Positions 7,702 to 10,683 of a DNA stretch of 10,683 nucleotides are shown here, piece after piece. Within the stretch, counting starts at the first letter, position 1; each line of letters starts with the position of its first letter. Under the pieces are notes generated by a model, which saw only the letters and a list, made by a program, of their open reading frames with translations, searched no databases and was not told the origin of the DNA. A program made the position numbers and the translations under genes. This DNA is from Bacteroidetes bacterium GWA2_30_7 (lineage in GTDB: Bacteria; Bacteroidota; Bacteroidia; Bacteroidales; GWF2-33-38): positions 1 to 10,683 of the forward strand of contig MENC01000131.1 of the NCBI GenBank assembly GCA_001768155.1, in the 5' to 3' direction.

Positions 7702-8021
7702 TCTATTTTTATGACTCGAACAGCACCAATACTATCATATTTTGTAGTAGTTATGAGTAAACCGAAGTAATCTGTTTGGTCTATTCTGTTAAGTTTACAA
7801 ACCACTTGTTTGTTAGACCCTTCAGGAAGCATGTTATAAAAGAATGGAAATAAGAATTTTGAATGAAACTCTTGTCTGATTTTAGGCAAAGTAAGACTGA
7901 TATCAGGTTTGTTGTTGTCTGCCATCCAGGTATCATTATAACTGAATGTAAACGAGCCATCGTCATGTTGAGTTAAGACACCGGCTTCCTCATCCTTATA
8001 TAGTATTTTTGCCTTTCTCAT
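7692..8021 (-). CDS. hipS: HipS-type protein (stand-alone HipA N-terminal subdomain 1)
   Basis: A 109-residue protein corresponding to the N-terminal subdomain of HipA made as a separate chain. Recognisable HipA_N features are the small beta-barrel start (KAKILYKDEEAGVL, 3-16), SLTLP (42-46), FPFFYNMLPEGSNK (58-71), DYFGLL (near 84-89) and the closing DSIGAVRV. In the HipBST system of E. coli O127 the HipS protein is the actual antitoxin, binding and inhibiting HipT, while HipB assists. The same role is inferred here from gene order and split. Family members often have Trp after PEG; this one has Ser (S69). The ATG overlaps the hipB stop (ATGA, 8018-8021), indicating translational coupling and a fixed subunit ratio. 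Confidence 0.85.
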   Translation of the reverse strand: MRKAKILYKDEEAGVLTQHDDGSFTFSYNDTWMADNNKPDISLTLPKIRQEFHSKFLFPFFYNMLPEGSNKQVVCKLNRIDQTDYFGLLITTTKYDSIGAVRVIKIEWE

Positions 8022-8236
8022 TTGTTACGAGCTACATTTTTAAGTTTTAAACTAACTTCCATACCCAATATATCTGCTATCTTTTGTAATGTTTGAAGTG
8101 TAGGATTCCCTTTTCCACTTTCAAACTGTTTTAAGGTTCTTAAACCAACACCTGATAGTTGAGCTAAGGATTCCTGAGTAACTTGTAACGCATTCCTGCG
8201 TTCTTTTATTATTTTAATTAATTCTTCAAAGTGCAT
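8018..8236 (-). CDS. hipB: HipB-type XRE-family DNA-binding protein
   Basis: A 72-residue helix-turn-helix protein of the Cro/CI (XRE) class. The HTH lies at about residues 18-45 (VTQESLAQLSGVGLRTLKQ), followed by the conserved FESGKGNPTLQTLQKIADILG. A short basic tail (LKLKNVARNK) would be the strand or arm that mediates dimerisation in HipB proteins. As first gene of the operon it should repress its own promoter and, with HipS, keep the HipT kinase in check. A promoter box and two dyads lie within 100 bases upstream, and a half-site-like TGCACT overlaps the start codon. Start ATG at 8234-8236; the stop overlaps the hipS start by four bases. Confidence 0.92.
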   Translation of the reverse strand: MHFEELIKIIKERRNALQVTQESLAQLSGVGLRTLKQFESGKGNPTLQTLQKIADILGMEVSLKLKNVARNK

Positions 8237-8242
8237 TATACA

Positions 8243-8295
8243 GCTCTTTTTTATGCAAAAATACGATTAATTTTATAAATAACAATAAAAAGAGC
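8243..8295. promoter_or_regulatory. Inverted repeat flanking the hipB promoter
   Basis: GCTCTTTTTTAT (8243-8254) and ATAAAAAGAGC (8285-8295) are inverted repeats differing by one base in the T/A run. They bracket the -7 box at 8256-8263, so bound HipB dimers could loop over or block the promoter. The sequence differs from the E. coli HipB operator (TATCC-N8-GGATA). Confidence 0.5.
8256..8263 (-). promoter_or_regulatory. -7 box for the hipBST operon
   Basis: The minus strand reads TATTTTTG, matching TAnnTTTG. The predicted start near 8249 leaves a leader of about 13 bases before hipB. Confidence 0.5.
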
Positions 8296-8327
8296 AATAA
8301 AAAGCACTATTTAGTGCATAATATTGC
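8294..8327. promoter_or_regulatory. 34-base symmetric dyad upstream of hipB, candidate operator
   Basis: The inner arms GCACTA (8304-8309) and TAGTGC (8312-8317) are perfect around TT. The outer arms GCAATA (8294-8299) and TATTGC (8322-8327) are perfect on the same axis. Only the four-base spacers between the arms are mostly unpaired. The half-site TGCACT recurs on the minus strand at the hipB start codon. Confidence 0.55.
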
Positions 8328-8351
8328 GTTTTGTACTTTATTTTAACCTAA

Positions 8352-8369
8352 AGTGGATTATAATCCACT
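8352..8369. repeat. Perfect 18-base palindrome
   Basis: AGTGGATTATAATCCACT is its own reverse complement. It lies between the hipB operator region and a Bacteroidota-type repeat hairpin (8371-8389). As a DNA site it could bind a dimeric protein; it has no loop, so it is less suited to an RNA hairpin. Confidence 0.5.
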
Positions 8370-8370
8370 G

Positions 8371-8415
8371 TCCTGAACTTGTTTCAGGATGCTTCGCCGA
8401 GCTGCTTAGGGACAG
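8371..8415. repeat. TCCTGAA/TTCAGGA hairpin, dispersed-repeat-like
   Basis: The arms TCCTGAA (8371-8377) and TTCAGGA (8383-8389) form a 7-bp stem with a 5-base loop. An alternative outer pairing joins CTGTCC (8368-8373) and GGACAG (8410-8415). From memory, CCTGAA..TTCAGGAT words recur as short intergenic repeats in Bacteroidota genomes; only one copy is in this window. Confidence 0.4.
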
Positions 8416-8445
8416 GCTACGAAGAACTGGGGAATTAGTTTTTTT

Positions 8446-8525
8446 ATCGGGAGCAAAAATAAATTGACTTGATAAATTAATGAAATGCAGTAAAGAATAA
8501 ATTTATTTACAGTGGTGTGAGAGGT
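8446..8525. repeat. Right copy of direct repeat flanking the hipBST operon
   Basis: Ungapped partner of 6538-6617, about 76 per cent identical over 80 bases with the best-conserved part at the low-coordinate end. It starts about 120 bases beyond the 34-base dyad upstream of hipB and ends 28 bases before the last codon frame of the decayed methyltransferase (stop at 8554-8556). Confidence 0.7.
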
Positions 8526-8553
8526 GAACTGATAGTCATTTGTGTGTTAGCCT

Positions 8554-8766
8554 TTATTTTAAGATTGCTTGTGGCTCTTCTTCCATTTTTGTAAGATTAA
8601 AAGAAATCTTTGTTTGAATTTTTAAAGGCTCTATTCTTTTCTATGCAAGGTCAATATATTCTTTGCTTATGTCATATCCTACAAACTTTCTGTCAGATTT
8701 TAAAGCAGAAATGGCGGTTGTTCCACTACCCATAAAGGGCATAGCCGTCAGGTTAAGCAAAATTTC
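8554..8766 (-). pseudogene. Remnant of a DNA methyltransferase (C-terminal SAM-binding part)
   Basis: Reading the minus strand from 8739 gives PFMGSGTTAISALKSDRK and then FVGYDISKEYIDLA. This is the FxGSGTT SAM-binding motif and following strand of N6-adenine/N4-cytosine methyltransferases (DNA_methylase N-4/N-6 family). A TAG stop at 8641-8643 interrupts it where the family normally continues with a charged residue and 'RI'. The same frame then runs on as KRIEPLKIQTKI to a TAA at 8554-8556, so a single nonsense change explains the break. Upstream, the frame is open only to 8766. A short piece resembling the preceding helix (TKEKQVEIL) lies in another frame up to about 8816. The catalytic DPPY/SPPY half is absent. 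Inactive relic, probably of a restriction-modification or orphan methylase. Confidence 0.8.
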
Positions 8767-8896
8767 TTAGGATATTAAAGGATTTCAACTTGTTTTTCTT
8801 TTGTTCTTTGACACATGTTCTTTCAATTATTTCAGCCAGATTGTCTAAAAAATTAATGTTGCTAACTATAGCATTTAGTTGTAAATTAAATCTTTT
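8753..8896 (-). pseudogene. Open 47-codon frame without a start, decayed sequence
   Basis: A stop-free stretch on the minus strand with no start codon at its head; it includes SNINFLDNLAEIIERT. It overlaps the methyltransferase remnant in a different frame. The composition looks protein-like and helical, but I do not recognise a family. It may be a frameshifted fragment of the same lost gene as 8943-9149. Confidence 0.25.
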
Positions 8897-8942
8897 TTAG
8901 CAAGTTTTATTTGAGGGTTTTTTAATAATCTCTTTATTATTA

Positions 8943-9149
8943 TTAAATCTTTTTGAGTAAAAGGGCATAATCAATTATAAGTCTATCAACCTCTGAATAT
9001 AATAATCTATTCTCAATATTTTTGGCGTTTAGTTTCAATAATTTATTTTTACCTATTAATCTCATAATCTTTTGTAAAGATAAATTAAGTTCATTATTAT
9101 CACAACATTTTTGAGATATTACAGATAATCTATTAGGAGTTGCTCCCAA
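8943..9149 (-). pseudogene. Unrecognised 68-codon frame, probably a gene fragment
   Basis: This frame can only begin with TTG (9147-9149), directly after an in-frame TAA; the first ATG is at codon 29. The predicted product is Leu/Lys/Asn-rich and helical (for example NRLLYSEVDRLIIDYALLL) with no motif I can assign. It ends 46 bases before the start of the open stretch 8753-8896, and no promoter box precedes it. A decayed fragment is more likely than a functional gene. Confidence 0.3.
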
Positions 9150-9214
9150 TTATAATTTTTAATTGTTTAACAAATTGATTGTTAATCGAAAATTATTTAT
9201 TCCACAAAAAAATT

Positions 9215-9222
9215 TATCTTTG
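9215..9222 (+). promoter_or_regulatory. -7 box upstream of the DUF4834 gene
   Basis: TATCTTTG is a full match to TAnnTTTG. It would start transcription near 9229 and leave a long leader of about 110 bases before the ATG at 9342. No -33 element is obvious. The leader is AT-rich, with no strong structure seen. Confidence 0.4.
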
Positions 9223-9341
9223 TTTTTTTAATACTTAAAAGCTGGGTTTATTTATCTTAACTTTTATTTAAATAATCTTATTTTGAAGATTTTAGCATTA
9301 AAAAATTACAAATAAAAAGTTCAAATTAAAACTTAAAACAA

Positions 9342-9566
9342 ATGTTTTTAATAAAATTTATCCTAATTACTTTTTTGGTAATTTATGTCATAGGTTTTCT
9401 TTTTAAATTATGGATAAAAATGTTTTTAAAAAAAGCTGTAAAGAACATGAACAATCAGAGTCAGCCTATTAAAAAAGAAGGTGAAGTTACAGTTGAATAT
9501 AAAAACGACAATAAAAAGTTCAAATCGGACGATGGAGAGTATGTTGATTATGAGGAAGTAAAGTAA
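9342..9566 (+). CDS. DUF4834-family small membrane protein
   Basis: A 74-residue protein with one N-terminal transmembrane helix (about residues 2-24: FLIKFILITFLVIYVIGFLF), then a basic stretch (KMFLKKAVKN) that should lie on the cytoplasmic side. The tail is charged and contains GEVTVEYKN and ends in DGEYVDYEEVK. This layout, with the 'GEVTVxY ... GEYVDYEEV' tail, matches the Bacteroidota DUF4834 family, whose function is unknown. It probably has its own promoter (9215-9222). A 204-base spacer separates it from the FkbM gene, so membership in the same operon is uncertain. Confidence 0.8.
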   Translation: MFLIKFILITFLVIYVIGFLFKLWIKMFLKKAVKNMNNQSQPIKKEGEVTVEYKNDNKKFKSDDGEYVDYEEVK

Positions 9567-9770
9567 TGAAAAAGCCCCAAATCTCAAATTCAAAGTCCCA
9601 AGATTAAAGGTATAAAGAAAGATATTAGGGTATAAAAGGATATAGGTTTAAGTTAAAAAGGAATAAAAGAATTAAAGCAATGCTATAAGGATTTAAAGGA
9701 AAAAACTTTGTGCCTTTGTGTCTTAGCGTTGTATTGAGCGGAGTCGAAATATGGCAAAAAAAACTTAAAA
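9567..9770. other. Purine-rich spacer with repetitive words
   Basis: No gene. The plus strand is built of low-complexity words (CAAATCTCAAATTCAAAGTCCC, AAAGG and TATAAGG variants) followed by TTTGTGCCTTTGTGTCTTAGCG and TTGAGCGGAGTCGAA (9735-9749). From memory, such phrases recur between genes in Bacteroidota. No clear -7 box precedes the FkbM gene. Confidence 0.4.
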
Positions 9771-10508
9771 ATGAAATCAATTCGAAAGCTTCTTGTAAAA
9801 TTATTCGGAATTAATACATATCTGAAAATTGTCAGCAAAATATATATTCTATTAGTCCGAAATGGTTTTCTGAAAGAAAAATATCCCGAAATATTTTATT
9901 TAAAAAGTATTGTTAAACAAGATTTTACGTGTATTGACATTGGGGCAAACCTTGGCTATTATTCCTATTTTATGTCGAAATATGCCGGAAAAAATGGTAA
10001 ACTATACTCTGTGGAACCAATACCGATGTTTGCCGAAATCTGGAAATCGAATATGAAATCATCTAACAGTAACCATAAACTCTTTCAGGTTGCTCTTGGC
10101 GGAGAAAACAAAACAGTTCAGATGGGAATTCCTGAGCGTGACGGGGTTTTACGACATGGCTTAACAAAAATTACATCAAGTGCCGAGGAAAAATATGTTT
10201 CATTTTTCGATGTCGAAATGAAAATACCCGACGAACTTTTCGCAGATTTAACTAAAATTGATTTTATAAAGTGCGATGTTGAGGGATACGAAAGTATAGT
10301 TTTCGATAATTTCAAAAAACAAATAATGCGACATAAACCCCTTGTTCAAACCGAATTGTCGGGCATTGAAAATCGCTTGCATGTAGTCGGATTATTTAAA
10401 GAAATGGGCTATAGCGTAAATGTTCTTGAAAACGACAGATTAGTTCCAATCTCCGAAAGTGATATTAAATTAGTTGATAAAGATTTTTATTTTATTCCTA
10501 AAAATTAA
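9771..10508 (+). CDS. FkbM-family SAM-dependent methyltransferase
   Basis: A 245-residue methyltransferase of the FkbM family, which usually O-methylates sugars of surface polysaccharides or secondary metabolites; the acceptor here is unknown. After an N-terminal helical segment (1-50), the SAM-binding motif I is IDIGANLGYYS (55-65). Motif II is SVEPIP (80-85), with E82 expected to contact the ribose. The characteristic later motif is IKCDVEGYE (166-174). The fold ends with a strand-rich segment (KLVDKDFYFIPKN). It is cytoplasmic. The ATG at 9771 gives a full-length protein for the family. The next gene, a YfhO-type membrane protein, starts 5 bases after the stop, so the two are probably co-transcribed and may serve envelope glycan assembly. 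Confidence 0.92.
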   Translation: MKSIRKLLVKLFGINTYLKIVSKIYILLVRNGFLKEKYPEIFYLKSIVKQDFTCIDIGANLGYYSYFMSKYAGKNGKLYSVEPIPMFAEIWKSNMKSSNSNHKLFQVALGGENKTVQMGIPERDGVLRHGLTKITSSAEEKYVSFFDVEMKIPDELFADLTKIDFIKCDVEGYESIVFDNFKKQIMRHKPLVQTELSGIENRLHVVGLFKEMGYSVNVLENDRLVPISESDIKLVDKDFYFIPKN

Positions 10509-10513
10509 AATAT

Positions 10514-10683
10514 ATGCAAAATTTTAAATTTAAAATGCTCGTGCCTCATTTAGTGGCAATTATTGTATTCATAGCTATTTCATTTGCCTATTTCAGCCCA
10601 TTATTAGAAGGCAAAAAAATTAGTCAGCACGATATGATGCAGTACTACGGAATGTCGAAAGAAATTACCGATTTTAAAGACAA
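10514..10683 (+). CDS. YfhO-family multi-spanning membrane protein, N-terminal fragment
   Basis: Only the first 56 codons are in the window and no stop is reached. Residues 9-28 form a transmembrane helix (LVPHLVAIIVFIAISFAYFS). It is followed by the soluble segment PLLEGKKISQHDMMQYYGM, which resembles the first extracytoplasmic loop of the large Bacteroidota YfhO-type proteins ('FSPxLEGKxxxQxDxxQxxGM'). YfhO-like proteins belong to the GT-C-like membrane glycosyltransferase group, linked to adding sugars to cell-envelope polymers. The family call rests on this N-terminal resemblance alone. It starts 5 bases after the FkbM gene. Confidence 0.7.
   Translation, partial: MQNFKFKMLVPHLVAIIVFIAISFAYFSPLLEGKKISQHDMMQYYGMSKEITDFKD

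Noticed and set aside
7781..7966. 61-codon minus-strand open frame
   Set aside because: Out-of-frame shadow of hipS.
6709..8021. Frameshifted single hipA pseudogene
   Set aside because: Each part has its own start with a short coupling overlap, both have sizes typical of HipS and HipT, and the kinase has the HipT-type SIS loop. A natural split is the better reading.
9576..9606. Tiny open frame beginning near ATGAAAAAGCCCC
   Set aside because: It starts in the repeat-rich spacer and gives only 13 codons of low-complexity sequence.
10118..10315. 65-codon minus-strand open frame
   Set aside because: Antisense to the FkbM methyltransferase, overlapping its conserved motif region.

Overview
The window comes from an AT-rich (about one third G+C by eye) member of the Bacteroidota. 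The evidence is several promoter-like boxes of the Bacteroidota type (TAnnTTTG) close to start codons, no convincing Shine-Dalgarno sequences, and gene families typical of that phylum: a DUF4834 protein, a YfhO-type membrane protein, a secreted MORN/YwqK-type repeat protein and split HipA genes.

Layout. Bases 1-1455 (minus) hold nearly all of cysS, cut at the window's left edge. A secreted MORN-repeat protein (1588-2457, minus) and a cytoplasmic GH13 glucosidase/amylase (2697-4196, minus) follow. A type II thymidine kinase (4365-4955, plus) is divergent from the first GH13 gene and convergent with a second, shorter GH13 gene (5271-6431, minus). The 315-base gap between tdk and the second GH13 gene has no gene but holds hairpins and a dispersed-repeat-like sequence.

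Bases 6538-9149 look like an accessory island. It contains a three-gene operon on the minus strand, hipB-hipS-hipT. This is a tripartite HipBST-type toxin-antitoxin module in which HipA is split into a small N-terminal protein and a separate kinase. The three genes overlap by a few bases at each junction. A promoter box surrounded by inverted repeats lies before hipB. An ungapped direct repeat of about 80 bases (6538-6617 and 8446-8525) brackets the operon. Just outside the right copy is a decayed DNA methyltransferase gene (8554-8766), followed by further broken reading frames up to 9149. On the minus strand each module is followed by one repeat copy, which suggests cassette-like acquisition.

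The right end (9342-10683, plus) returns to ordinary Bacteroidota genes: a DUF4834 small membrane protein, an FkbM-family methyltransferase, and the start of a YfhO-family membrane protein 5 bases after it.

The most interesting parts are the HipBST module with its flanking repeats and operator-like dyads, and a perfect 11-bp-arm palindrome in the leader of the second GH13 gene. No tRNA, rRNA, CRISPR array or intact insertion sequence was seen.
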